Source: Actinomadura atramentaria DSM 43919 (GTDB lineage Bacteria > Actinomycetota > Actinomycetes > Streptosporangiales > Streptosporangiaceae). Taken from it: DNA of 64,000 bases. The stretch spans positions 248,001 through 312,000 of the forward strand of contig NZ_KB907212.1 in NCBI RefSeq assembly GCF_000381885.1. The letters are read 5' to 3'. A model generated the notes under the pieces. That model was not told the DNA's origin. It made no database searches and worked only from the letters and a program-made list of their open reading frames with translations. Position 1 is the first letter of the stretch; each line of letters starts with the position of its first letter. The position numbers were made by a program, and so were the translations under genes. Below are positions 1 to 7,738 of this stretch, piece after piece.

Positions 1-1826
1 AGGACCGCGTGCAGCCGCGCGGCGTCGGCGGCCAGGGCGGGCGGGCACAGTTCGATCCGGCCGGACGCCGTGCTCAGCACCTCGTCCAGGCGCGGCTTGA
101 GCGCGCCCAGGTCGATGCCGTGCGGATGGTCGTCGCGCAGCCGGGCGAGCGTCAGCCCGGCGGGGTCGGCGCCGAACCCGTCGCCGTAGGGGCCGAGGCG
201 CAGCATCATGTCGATGCGCTGCTCGGTGAGCGAGTCCACGGGTTCCTCGGCGAGCAGTTTGCGCAGCTCGACGGGGTCGCGGCCGTGGACCGGCGAGCCG
301 GGCGCGGCCGCCGCCTTCCCGAGCGTGCTCGCGATGATCATCTCGTCCAGGTCGTCCGGGGTCGCGTCGAGACCCGAGGCGATCACCGCGAGCCGGGCCA
401 GGATCGCCGCCTCGCTCGGCCGCCCCTCCGGCAGCGGGACGGCGGCCGGTGAGTACCGCGCGTAGTCGCGGACGGTGAAGTTCAGCAGCGCGAGGTCGTA
501 GTGCGGCGTCTGCGCGGGACGCGGCGGCGGCAGTACGACGTGTGCGTGGCGCGTCGTCTCGTTGAGGTACGGGTCGACGCTCACCATGAAGTCCAGCCCG
601 GCGAGGGCCCGGTCGAGCCGGGCCGCGTTCGGCGCGGACAGCGCGGGGTTGCCGCCGATGGTGACCAGCGCGCGGACGCGTCCCTCGCCGGGCGTCTCGA
701 TCTCGTCCGCGAGCGTCGCGACGGGGAGTTCGCCCATCGCCTCGGGCAGGTCGCGGACGCGGCTGCGCCAGCGGCCGGGCGCGAACGGCTGGCGGCGGCG
801 GTAGACGGGGAGGTGCGCGGCCCGGGGGAACATCGCGCCGCCGGGCCGGTCGAGGTTGCCGGTGACGATGTTGAGGACGTCCACGAGCCAACTGCTCAGC
901 GTCCCGAACGCCTGCGTCGTCGTGCCGAGCCGCCCGTAGACGGCGGCGCGCGGCGCGGCGGCGAGGGCGCGCGCCATGCGGCGCGTCACGGCGGGCGCGA
1001 CGCCGGTGACCCCCGCGACCCGCTCGGGCGTCAGGTCGCGCACCAGCGCGCGGACGTCGTCCAGGCCGTTGACGCGGTCCGCGAGGGCGGCGGGCGGCGC
1101 GACCAGGTCCTCGGCGAACAGCACCTGGGCGAGCGCCGCCAGCAGGAACGCGTCGCCGCCGGGCCGGATGAACACGTGCTCGTCGGCGAGGTCGGCGGTC
1201 CGGGTGCGGCGCGGGTCGACGACCGTCACGGTGCCGCCGCGCGCGCGGATCGCCCGGAGCCGTCCGGGGAAGTCGGGGGCCGAGCAGAGGCTGCCGTTGG
1301 ACTCCAGCGGGTTCGCGCCGAACATCAGGAGGTGGTCGGTGCGGTCGAGGTCGGGCACGGGGATCGCCGTCGGGTCGCCGAACAGGTGGCCGGAGCTGAC
1401 GTGCTTGGGCATCTGGTCGGCGGTGGACGCGGTGTAGACGTTGCGGGTGCGGAGCGCCTTGATCACGGCCGCGCCGTAGAGCGGTCCGGCGATGGAGTGC
1501 GCGGAGGGGTTGCCGAGGTAGACCGCGACGGCGTCGTGGCCGTGCCGGTCGATGATCGGCCGCAGGCCGCGCGCGACGGCGTCGAACGCCTCGTCCCAGC
1601 CGGCGCGCTCGTGGGAGTCCCCGGTGCGCAGCAGCGGCGCGTCGAGCCGGTCGGGATCGGCGTCGAGGCGGCCGAGCGACGCGCCCTTGGGGCAGATGTA
1701 GCCGCGGCTGAGCGGGTCGTCGCGGTCGCCCCGCACCTCGGTGACGACGCCGTCGTCGATCCGGAGCCGCAGCCCGCAGACGGCCTCGCAGAGCGGACAG
1801 GTACGGAAGGCGACGCGGCTCACCAT
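1..1826 (-). CDS. molybdopterin oxidoreductase (3' end off the window)
   Basis: The first ~608 residues of a molybdopterin-guanine-dinucleotide oxidoreductase (formate dehydrogenase/nitrate reductase alpha superfamily). The gene runs off the left edge, so the C-terminal cofactor domain is incomplete; family members are usually around 700-760 aa. Translated from the complement, it opens with four cysteines, C10, C13, C17 and C45 (CPLCEAVC, then YICPKG), the expected [4Fe-4S] site. Later stretches such as GGNPALSAPN and HAHVVLPP are typical of the MopB fold. The ATG at 1826 has GGAG seven bases upstream. No twin-arginine signal is visible, so a cytosolic enzyme is likely. The substrate cannot be told. 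It lies downstream of the catalase on the same strand, but a hairpin separates them. Confidence 0.87.
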   Translation of the reverse strand, partial: MVSRVAFRTCPLCEAVCGLRLRIDDGVVTEVRGDRDDPLSRGYICPKGASLGRLDADPDRLDAPLLRTGDSHERAGWDEAFDAVARGLRPIIDRHGHDAVAVYLGNPSAHSIAGPLYGAAVIKALRTRNVYTASTADQMPKHVSSGHLFGDPTAIPVPDLDRTDHLLMFGANPLESNGSLCSAPDFPGRLRAIRARGGTVTVVDPRRTRTADLADEHVFIRPGGDAFLLAALAQVLFAEDLVAPPAALADRVNGLDDVRALVRDLTPERVAGVTGVAPAVTRRMARALAAAPRAAVYGRLGTTTQAFGTLSSWLVDVLNIVTGNLDRPGGAMFPRAAHLPVYRRRQPFAPGRWRSRVRDLPEAMGELPVATLADEIETPGEGRVRALVTIGGNPALSAPNAARLDRALAGLDFMVSVDPYLNETTRHAHVVLPPPRPAQTPHYDLALLNFTVRDYARYSPAAVPLPEGRPSEAAILARLAVIASGLDATPDDLDEMIIASTLGKAAAAPGSPVHGRDPVELRKLLAEEPVDSLTEQRIDMMLRLGPYGDGFGADPAGLTLARLRDDHPHGIDLGALKPRLDEVLSTASGRIELCPPALAADAARLHAV

Positions 1827-1925
1827 CGACGTGCTCCATGAAATTGTCCGGGGGGTGGACTGTCCATGATGCCCGTTATTGAGGTTCCGCACTGGCCTGA
1901 AGAGGCCAGGTGAGGGAGCGCGGCG

Positions 1926-1946
1926 GCCCCGGCGCGCGGCCGGGGC
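1926..1946 (-). terminator. hairpin after the catalase gene
   Basis: A perfect 8-bp stem (GCCCCGGC with GCCGGGGC, 5-nt loop) starts 13 bases beyond the catalase stop codon. It has no U tract, as is common for actinobacterial terminators. Confidence 0.55.
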
Positions 1947-1959
1947 ACGTCCGCCGGGC

Positions 1960-3414
1960 TCAGCCGCCGCTGACGCCGAGTCCCTTCGCGACACGGTCGC
2001 CCAGGTCCCCGTGGACGTTCCGCCAGTACTCGACGACGCGCGGCTTCATCTCCGCCGTCACCTCGGGAGCCGACGCGTGGCCGACGATGTTGGCCACCAT
2101 GTGGTCGCGGTCGGTGTCGGACAGGACTTTCTCCCACAGCGTCCGGGCCTGACCGAAATCATCGTCCTCGGCGTGCAGCGTGTAGGCGCTGCGGACGATC
2201 TCGCCCGCGACGCCGTAGCCGTCGCCCCGCCACGGCTCCGGGTCGGCGGCCGGGCCGCCCGCGGTGTTCGGCGCGTAGACCGGGTCCGACGGATTGGTGT
2301 ACGCCATCGCGCCGTCCTTGTTGTACGAGTGGACCTCGGTGCGCGGCCGGTTGACGGGGAGCTGGAGGTAGTTCGGCCCGATCCGGTACCGGTGGGCGTC
2401 CGGGTAGGAGAACAGGCGCCCCTGGAGCATCTTGTCCGGGGACGCGCCGATGCCGGGCACCAGGTTGGCGGGCTCGAAAGCCGCCTGCTCGATCTCGGCG
2501 AAATAGTTCTGCGGGTTCCGGTTCAGCGTCCACGTGCCGATGGTGATCGGCGGATAGTCGGCGTGCGGCCACACCTTCGTGATGTCGAACGGGTTGAACC
2601 GGTAGTCGGCGGCCTCCTCGAACGGCATGATCTGCACCTGCACGGTCCAGGACGGGTAATCGCCGTTCGCGATGGCGTTGTAGAGGTCGCGGACGTGGAG
2701 TTCGGCGTCCTTGGCCTTCCACTCGTCGGCCTCGGCGTCGGTGAAGTTCCGAACTCCCTGGTCGGTCTTGAAGTGGTACTTCACCCAGAACTTCTCGCCG
2801 GCGGCGTTGTACCAGAGGAACGTGTGGGAGCCGTAGCCGTTCATGTGCCGCCACGACGCGGGCGTGCCTCGGTCGGTCATGAGGAGCGACACCTGGTGCG
2901 CCGACTCCGGCGACTGCGTCCAGAAGTCCCACTGCATGTTGTGGTCGCGCAGGTTGTTGTCCGCGCGCCGCTTCTGCGAGTGGATGAAGTCGGAGAACTT
3001 CTGCGGGTCGCGGATGAAGAAGACGGGCGTGTTGTTCCCGACGAGATCGTAGTTCCCGTCCTCGGTATAGAACTTGATCGCGAATCCGCGTGGGTCGCGG
3101 TTGGTGTCGGGGCTGCCCAGTTCGCCCGCGACGGTGCTGAAGCGCACCAGCGACTCGGTGCGCGCTCCCGGCTGGAACAGCTTCGCCTTCGTGTACTGGC
3201 TGACGTCCTCGGTGATCTCCAGAGTCCCGTACGCGCCGCCGCCCTTGGCGTGGACGACCCGTTCGGGCACGCGCTCCCGGTTGAAGTGCGCCATCTTCTG
3301 GATGAGGTAGTGGTCCTGCAGCAGCAGCGGCCCGTCGGGTCCGACGGACTGCGAGTGCTCGTCGCTGGGGGCGGCGATTCCCGCATCGGTGGTGGTGGTC
3401 GGTCGTTCGGTCAT
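1960..3414 (-). CDS. katA: monofunctional heme catalase
   Basis: Disproportionates hydrogen peroxide to water and oxygen in the cytosol. The 484-residue product has the normal length of a small-subunit clade 3 catalase. Visible active-site features are the distal histidine H55 in VVHAKGGGAYG, the catalytic asparagine in GNNTP (about 127-128), and the proximal heme tyrosine Y337 in RLFSYPDAHRYR. The ATG at 3414 is preceded by GGAGGG eight bases upstream. The 3415-3512 upstream region is unusually AT-rich and contains TTGAACGATTC read towards the gene. This could be a Fur-family (CatR/FurA) target, but I cannot confirm a site. It is transcribed away from the small membrane protein gene upstream. 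Confidence 0.96.
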   Translation of the reverse strand: MTERPTTTTDAGIAAPSDEHSQSVGPDGPLLLQDHYLIQKMAHFNRERVPERVVHAKGGGAYGTLEITEDVSQYTKAKLFQPGARTESLVRFSTVAGELGSPDTNRDPRGFAIKFYTEDGNYDLVGNNTPVFFIRDPQKFSDFIHSQKRRADNNLRDHNMQWDFWTQSPESAHQVSLLMTDRGTPASWRHMNGYGSHTFLWYNAAGEKFWVKYHFKTDQGVRNFTDAEADEWKAKDAELHVRDLYNAIANGDYPSWTVQVQIMPFEEAADYRFNPFDITKVWPHADYPPITIGTWTLNRNPQNYFAEIEQAAFEPANLVPGIGASPDKMLQGRLFSYPDAHRYRIGPNYLQLPVNRPRTEVHSYNKDGAMAYTNPSDPVYAPNTAGGPAADPEPWRGDGYGVAGEIVRSAYTLHAEDDDFGQARTLWEKVLSDTDRDHMVANIVGHASAPEVTAEMKPRVVEYWRNVHGDLGDRVAKGLGVSGG

Positions 3415-3512
3415 GGCGCGGTCCCTCCTGCGGTCACACCGCCAACCTACCTCCAAAAACACGAATCGTTCAAGATAACGAGTCTCACAACTTACTGACG
3501 GCGTCGTGTCGG

Positions 3513-3743
3513 CTACTCGGGGAACCGCCGCTTCTTGCAGGTGTCGATGACGCACAGCAGCACGACCGCGGCGACGAGCGCCGCCGCCGAGACGAGCCAC
3601 CACGCGGGCGACGGCAGGCGGACGGGGAGGGAGAGCAGCGGACGCCAGCCGAAGGGCTTCGCGAGGAAGGGCACGACGCCTTCGTAGACGCCCGCGCCGA
3701 AGACGAACGCGGACAGCTCGTCGTAGGACTTGGCCGACTTCAT
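3513..3743 (-). CDS. small single-span membrane protein, unknown
   Basis: A 76-residue protein that I do not recognise. It starts MKSAKSYDELSAF and has an amphipathic middle (about 15-45). One strong membrane segment (about 48-67, WWLVSAAALVAAVVLLCVID) is followed by a charged CKKRRF tail facing the cytosol. The ribosome site is weak. It lies upstream of the catalase on the same strand, with an AT-rich 98-bp gap that probably carries the catalase promoter, so cotranscription is uncertain. Codon composition matches its neighbours. Confidence 0.6.
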   Translation of the reverse strand: MKSAKSYDELSAFVFGAGVYEGVVPFLAKPFGWRPLLSLPVRLPSPAWWLVSAAALVAAVVLLCVIDTCKKRRFPE

Positions 3744-3824
3744 GACGCCAGGCTGCCCCGGCGGCGCACCGCCGCGCGTCCGACCAAGGTCGATGATCGA
3801 GGTCCGATCGTCGCGAACCGGAAA

Positions 3825-4574
3825 TCAGGAGGCGGGCGCGTACTGCCCGATGACGGACTGGCCCGCGTCCAGCGGAATCCGCGCACCGGCCAGTCCGGGG
3901 AGGTCGCCGGCGGCGAGCGCGGCGATGAGCGCGGCCACGTCGTCGGCCTCCAGCATGCGCCCGAGGACCGACGTGCGGGTGATCCGGTCGATGGCCGCCG
4001 GGTGCAGCGCGGCGGCGGACCCCTCGGTCCGGACGACGCCGGGCGCGACGACGTTCACGGAGACGCCCTCGCCGCCGAGTTCGGCGGCGACATGGCGCGC
4101 GAACGCCTCCAGCGCCGCCTTGGCGGCGGAGTGGGCCGCCGCGCCCGGCCGGGTCGTCTCGCTCGCGATGCTCGACACGTACACGATGCCCGCGCCGGTG
4201 CTCAGGTTCCGCATCGCCGCCTGCGTGACGTGGAAGACCGCCGCGAGTTCGCCGTCCACCTTCCCGATGAAGGTCTCCCAGGGCAGCTCCGCGACCGGGG
4301 CGAACGGCGGCGCGATGTTGGCGTTGCAGACGAGCGCGTCGAGCGGCCCGTGGTCGTGGACGAGCGCCGCGGCCGCCGCGGCGTCGGTGACGTCCGCGCG
4401 CACGGCGAGCGCCGAACCGCCGCCGTCCTCGATGTCGCGGACGACGCCTTGCGCCGCCTCGGAATCGCTCCGGTAGTTCACGACGACGTGGAAGCCACGC
4501 CGCCCCAGCTCGCGCGCCGTCGCCGCGCCGATGCCCCGTCCCGCGCCCGTCACCAGAGCCGTCCGTGTCGTCAT
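3825..4574 (-). CDS. SDR-family oxidoreductase, catalytic Tyr replaced by His
   Basis: A 249-residue classical-length short-chain dehydrogenase/reductase. The Rossmann motif is T9-G10-A-G-R-G-I-G16, so an NAD(P)(H) cofactor is expected. Strand 5 ends in S134-S135. The usual YxxxK active site reads H148-S-A-A-K152, so the catalytic tyrosine is a histidine (codon CAC), and the NNAG motif is altered to NANI. It may be a divergent reductase or one with impaired catalysis. It is divergent from the HxlR gene, with a 61-bp intergenic region holding a palindromic operator. This arrangement usually means the HxlR protein represses the reductase, often in response to quinones, aldehydes or other electrophiles. 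Confidence 0.85.
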   Translation of the reverse strand: MTTRTALVTGAGRGIGAATARELGRRGFHVVVNYRSDSEAAQGVVRDIEDGGGSALAVRADVTDAAAAAALVHDHGPLDALVCNANIAPPFAPVAELPWETFIGKVDGELAAVFHVTQAAMRNLSTGAGIVYVSSIASETTRPGAAAHSAAKAALEAFARHVAAELGGEGVSVNVVAPGVVRTEGSAAALHPAAIDRITRTSVLGRMLEADDVAALIAALAAGDLPGLAGARIPLDAGQSVIGQYAPAS

Positions 4575-4593
4575 GGGGCTGACTGTAGGGAAG

Positions 4594-4632
4594 GGGCTTA
4601 CCAGAAGGAAGTACGTACCTTAAGGTAAGCCC
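4594..4632. promoter_or_regulatory. palindromic operator between SDR and HxlR genes
   Basis: GGGCTTACC (4594-4602) and GGTAAGCCC (4624-4632) are perfect 9-bp inverted repeats, and the centre holds AGTACGTACCT. GTAC-type symmetric cores are known at HxlR-family operators. The site fills most of the 61-bp divergent spacer, so one regulator dimer could control both promoters. Confidence 0.6.
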
Positions 4633-4635
4633 ACG

Positions 4636-4995
4636 ATGAGGGACGACGTCTTCCGCCGCGACTGCCCCGCCCGCATGGTCCTCGACCACCTGGCGGGGCG
4701 CTGGAGCATCCTCGTGCTCACCGCGCTCGCCCCCGGCGACCTGCGGTTCTTCGAGCTGCGCGACCGGATCGAGGGGGTGAGCGAGAAGATGTTGGCCCAG
4801 ACGCTGCGGACCCTCGTCCGGGACGGGTTCGTCCATCGCACGGTCGAGCCGGCGGTCCCGCCGCGCGTCTCCTACGGCCTCACCGCGCTCGGCGCGGGCG
4901 TCACCGAGCCGCTGGGCGCGCTCACCGGCTGGATTCGCCGCAACGCCGGGAACATCCTCGCCGCGCAGGACGACTACGACGCGTCAGGCGCGTGA
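4636..4995 (+). CDS. HxlR-family transcriptional regulator
   Basis: A 119-residue winged-helix regulator of the HxlR/DUF24 (MarR-like) family. Typical features are the N-terminal cysteine (C10, DCPARMVLDHLAGRW), the helix pair LRFFELRDRIEGVSEKMLAQTLRTLVRDG, and the wing VHRTVEPAVPPRVSYGLT (about 66-84). In several family members the N-terminal cysteine senses electrophiles by thiol chemistry, so C10 is a candidate sensor. The ATG at 4636 lies just beyond the inverted-repeat operator. It is divergent from the SDR gene, its probable target, and convergent with the beta-glucosidase gene, overlapping its 3' end by 12 bp. Confidence 0.92.
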   Translation: MRDDVFRRDCPARMVLDHLAGRWSILVLTALAPGDLRFFELRDRIEGVSEKMLAQTLRTLVRDGFVHRTVEPAVPPRVSYGLTALGAGVTEPLGALTGWIRRNAGNILAAQDDYDASGA

Positions 4996-6300
4996 TGCCG
5001 CGATGAGGTCCCGGTACCAGGCGTACGACCGCTTCGGCGTGCGCCGCTGCGTCGGATAGTCGACGTGGACGAGCCCGAAGCGCGGCTCGTAGCCTTCAGC
5101 CCACTCGAAGTTGTCCAGCAGGGACCAGGCGAAGTAGCCGCGCACGTCGATCCCCTCTTCGATCGCGGTGCGCATCGCCCTGATGTGCCCGTCGAGGAAC
5201 GCGATGCGGTCGGCGTCGTCGACGGTGCCGTCCGGGCCGGGCTCGTCGGCGAACGACGCGCCGTTCTCGGTGACGACGATCGGCGGCAGCGCCGTCCCGT
5301 ACCGGTCGCGGAGGCCGCGCAGCAGCCCGAGGAACTGCTCCGGGACGATCGGCCAGCCCATCCCCGTGACGGGGAGGTCGCCGGGAGCGTCCACCATGTC
5401 GAACGGCAGCGGCGAGTCGGCGGCGGGCTTGGCGAGCCACGTCGGCTGGTAGTAGTTCACGCCGAGGAAGTCCACGGGAGCCGCGATGACGTCGAGGTCC
5501 CCGGTCTGGACGAAGTCCGTGGGCAGGCCGCCGAGATCCGGGTACGCGCCGGTCAGCACGGGATCGGTGAACAGGCGGTTCATCAGCGCGTCGAACGCCC
5601 CGGCCGCCTCGGCGGAGTCGTCGTCGGCGGGGATCGCGGGCGAGTAGTGGTTGGTGATGCCGATCCGGTCGGCGCCGTGCCCGCGCAGCGCGGCGACGGC
5701 GAGGCCGTGGCCGAGGAGCTGGTGGTGCGCGGTGGGCAGCGCGTCGAGCATGAGCGCCCGTCCGGGCGCGTAGATCCCGAACGCGTACCCGTACGCCATG
5801 ACGACGACGGGCTCGTTCAGCGTGATCCAGGTGTCGACGCGGTCGCCGAGCCGTTCGGCGACGAGCCCGGCGTACTCGGCGAAGCGGTGGGCGGTGTCGC
5901 GGTTCATCCAGCCGCCCGCGTCCTCCAGCGGCTGCGGGAGGTCCCAGTGGTACAGGGTCGCCGCGGGTGAGATGCCGCGTTCCAGCAGGCCGTCCACGAG
6001 CCGGTCGTAGAAGTCCAGCCCGGCGGCGTTGGCAGGGCCGGTTCCGGTCGGCTGGACGCGCGGCCAGGCGACGGAGAAGCGGTAGGCGTCCACGCCGAGT
6101 CCGGCCATGAGCGCGACGTCCTCCGGCCACCGGTGATAGTGGTCACAGGCGACGTCGCCGGTTTGGCCGTCGCGGACGCGGCCCGGCGTGTGCGCGAAGA
6201 CGTCCCAGGTCGACGGCCCGCGCCCGTCCTCGGCGACGGCGCCCTCGATCTGGTACGCGGCGGTGGCGACGCCCCACTGGAAACCGTCCGGCAGCGGCAT
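4984..6300 (-). CDS. GH1 beta-glucosidase
   Basis: A 438-residue glycoside hydrolase family 1 enzyme, probably a cytosolic beta-glucosidase acting on cellobiose or other imported beta-glucosides. The acid/base is E163 in TLNEP and the nucleophile is E345 in VTENGA. The N-terminal FQWGVATAAYQIEG and the C-terminal NFEWAEGYEPRFGL (aglycone/glucose-binding Trp-Glu-Trp region) are canonical, and no signal peptide is present. The ATG at 6300 has GGGAGG close upstream. No sugar ABC transporter lies beside it, so its substrate must be imported by another locus. It is divergent from a TetR gene and has a LacI-type half-palindrome at its promoter. Confidence 0.95.
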   Translation of the reverse strand: MPLPDGFQWGVATAAYQIEGAVAEDGRGPSTWDVFAHTPGRVRDGQTGDVACDHYHRWPEDVALMAGLGVDAYRFSVAWPRVQPTGTGPANAAGLDFYDRLVDGLLERGISPAATLYHWDLPQPLEDAGGWMNRDTAHRFAEYAGLVAERLGDRVDTWITLNEPVVVMAYGYAFGIYAPGRALMLDALPTAHHQLLGHGLAVAALRGHGADRIGITNHYSPAIPADDDSAEAAGAFDALMNRLFTDPVLTGAYPDLGGLPTDFVQTGDLDVIAAPVDFLGVNYYQPTWLAKPAADSPLPFDMVDAPGDLPVTGMGWPIVPEQFLGLLRGLRDRYGTALPPIVVTENGASFADEPGPDGTVDDADRIAFLDGHIRAMRTAIEEGIDVRGYFAWSLLDNFEWAEGYEPRFGLVHVDYPTQRRTPKRSYAWYRDLIAASRA

Positions 6301-6317
6301 GGACCCTCCCCAGAACG

Positions 6318-6337
6318 CGAAAGTTTCTCGGATATTA
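6318..6337 (-). promoter_or_regulatory. beta-glucosidase promoter with GAAAGTTTC operator
   Basis: On the minus strand a TAATAT -10 element lies at 6337-6332. The palindrome GAAAGTTTC (6319-6327, within CGAAAGTTTC) covers the expected start point. CGAAANTTTCG-like sites are described for actinobacterial LacI-type regulators of glycoside hydrolases, so a repressor blocking initiation is a reasonable reading. No LacI gene is in the window. Confidence 0.5.
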
Positions 6338-6396
6338 GCGGCAGGCAGACGTGATCGACCGGACGCGCCGCGTCGCGATTGGGTGACAATGGGAGG

Positions 6397-7020
6397 GTGA
6401 CCGAGATCCGGACCCCCCTCCGTCGGCGTCCCGCGCAGCGGCGAAGCGCCGAGCGCGTGCAGCGCATGCTGGACGCGTGCGCGGACATCCTGGACGAAGA
6501 CGGCTACGACGGGCTCACCACGACGCGCATCGCGCAGCGGGCCGAGGTCGCGATCGGGTCGGTCTACCAGTTCTTCCCCGACAAGCGGGCCGTGGCGCAG
6601 GCGCTGGCCGTCCGGAACTTCGAGCGGTTCGGCGACCGGGTCGCCGCGCGGCTCGCGGAGGGCGCGTTCGCCGACTGGTCCGACTCCGTCGGCGCGATCA
6701 TCCAGGTCTTCGTCGACATGCACCGCACCGTCCCGGGCTTCCGCGTGCTGCGTTTCGGCGACGTCGCGGACACCAACCTGCTCGACGCGGGCGCCGACAA
6801 CAACTCGGTCGTGGCCGAAGGGCTGCGGGAGATGATCGTGCGCACCTTCGACATCGCCGACACCCCCGAGCTGGCGCGCGCCCTGGGCATCGCCGTCGAG
6901 GCCGGGGACGCGGTGCTGAAGATGGCGTTCCGCCGCAATCCGGACGGCGATCCGGCGATCATCGCGGAGGCCGAGCGGCTCATCCACGGCTACCTCGCGG
7001 GCCATATCACGGACGGCTGA
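6397..7020 (+). CDS. TetR-family transcriptional regulator
   Basis: A 207-residue TetR-type repressor. The N-terminal helix-turn-helix (about residues 15-62) reads RMLDACADILDEDGYDGLTTTRIAQRAEVAIGSVYQFFPDKRA; the rest is the ligand/dimer domain. The GTG at 6397 is chosen because GACAAT, a poor -10, lies six bases upstream, suggesting leaderless initiation. A TTG at 6379 would add six residues. It is divergent from the beta-glucosidase gene (96-bp gap), but that gene has a LacI-like site rather than a TetR-like palindrome. Its target may therefore be itself or the downstream LURP-one-like gene, 60 bp away. Confidence 0.88.
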   Translation: MTEIRTPLRRRPAQRRSAERVQRMLDACADILDEDGYDGLTTTRIAQRAEVAIGSVYQFFPDKRAVAQALAVRNFERFGDRVAARLAEGAFADWSDSVGAIIQVFVDMHRTVPGFRVLRFGDVADTNLLDAGADNNSVVAEGLREMIVRTFDIADTPELARALGIAVEAGDAVLKMAFRRNPDGDPAIIAEAERLIHGYLAGHITDG

Positions 7021-7080
7021 ACAACGCGCCCCGGGTTGTGTCAAACTCCCCCCAACCCCCCAACCCGAAGAGGTGCGAGC

Positions 7081-7680
7081 GTGGACGACGCGCAACTCCA
7101 GTCCCACACCCGGCTGCTCATCCGTCAGCGAATCCGGCTGATGGTGAACCAGTACGAGGTCCACACCGAGAACGCCGACGGAAGCGAAGGCGAGCTGGTC
7201 GCGTTCGCGCAGCAGAAGCGGATGGCCTTCAAGGAGCAGGTCACGATCTACGCGGACACGGAGAAGACCCGGCCGCTGCTCGGCTTCAAGGCGCGCAAGC
7301 GCATCGACCTCGCGTCGGCGTACGACATCACGGACGCCTCCGGCCAGGCGATCGGCGTCTTCCGCAAGAACTTCAAGAAGTCGCTGGTGAAGTCCACGTG
7401 GCATCTGGAGCAGCCGGGCCTCGGCGAGACGACGGGCAGCGAGCGGAGCACGTTCGTCGCGGTGCTGCGGCGCGTGTGGGGCTTCATCCCGTACGTGGAC
7501 AGCCTCCCGTTCGCGTGGCCGTACCACTTCGACTTCCGGGTCGGGGAGGACATCGTCTTCTCGGTGGACAAGAAGTTCGGCATCCGCGACCGGTACGTCG
7601 TCGAGATCAACGACCCGCGCCTGGACCGGCGGCTGGTGATCGCCCAGGCCGTCGCGCTGGACGCGCTGCAGGCCCGCTGA
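7081..7680 (+). CDS. LURP-one-related (tubby/scramblase-like) protein
   Basis: A 199-residue protein resembling the LURP-one-related/phospholipid-scramblase superfamily, a 12-stranded barrel around a central helix. It has alternating beta stretches (YEVHTENADGSEGELVAFAQQK, VTIYADTEKTRPLLGFKARK) and ends in a long hydrophobic helix (LVIAQAVALDALQ). Such proteins occur as cytosolic or membrane-associated proteins of unknown role in actinomycetes. The GTG at 7081 is chosen because AGAGGTG precedes it by five bases; an upstream TTG at 7036 has no ribosome site. A strong terminator follows at once, so this is the last gene of its transcript. Confidence 0.75.
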   Translation: MDDAQLQSHTRLLIRQRIRLMVNQYEVHTENADGSEGELVAFAQQKRMAFKEQVTIYADTEKTRPLLGFKARKRIDLASAYDITDASGQAIGVFRKNFKKSLVKSTWHLEQPGLGETTGSERSTFVAVLRRVWGFIPYVDSLPFAWPYHFDFRVGEDIVFSVDKKFGIRDRYVVEINDPRLDRRLVIAQAVALDALQAR

Positions 7681-7685
7681 TCATC

Positions 7686-7716
7686 GCGGGGGACGCGCGC
7701 CCGGCGCGTCCCCCGC
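7686..7716 (+). terminator. strong hairpin terminator after the LURP-one-like gene
   Basis: A perfect 13-bp stem (GCGGGGGACGCGC paired with GCGCGTCCCCCGC, loop GCCCG) begins five bases after the stop codon. Confidence 0.8.
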
Positions 7717-7738
7717 AGGCGGGCCTACACTTCCGGCC

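Noticed and set aside
9..1841. Several long plus-strand ORFs (9-452, 501-1841)
   Set aside because: They run antisense to the molybdopterin oxidoreductase, are Arg/Gly/Val-rich and have no motifs. The minus frame carries the Fe-S cysteines.
1879..3498. A 539-codon plus-strand ORF
   Set aside because: It is antisense to the catalase, whose motifs and ribosome site are clear.
6300..7527. Upstream extension of the GH1 frame on the minus strand to 7527
   Set aside because: The extension is antisense to the TetR and LURP-one-like genes; GH1 proteins start at the ATG at 6300, which has its own ribosome site.
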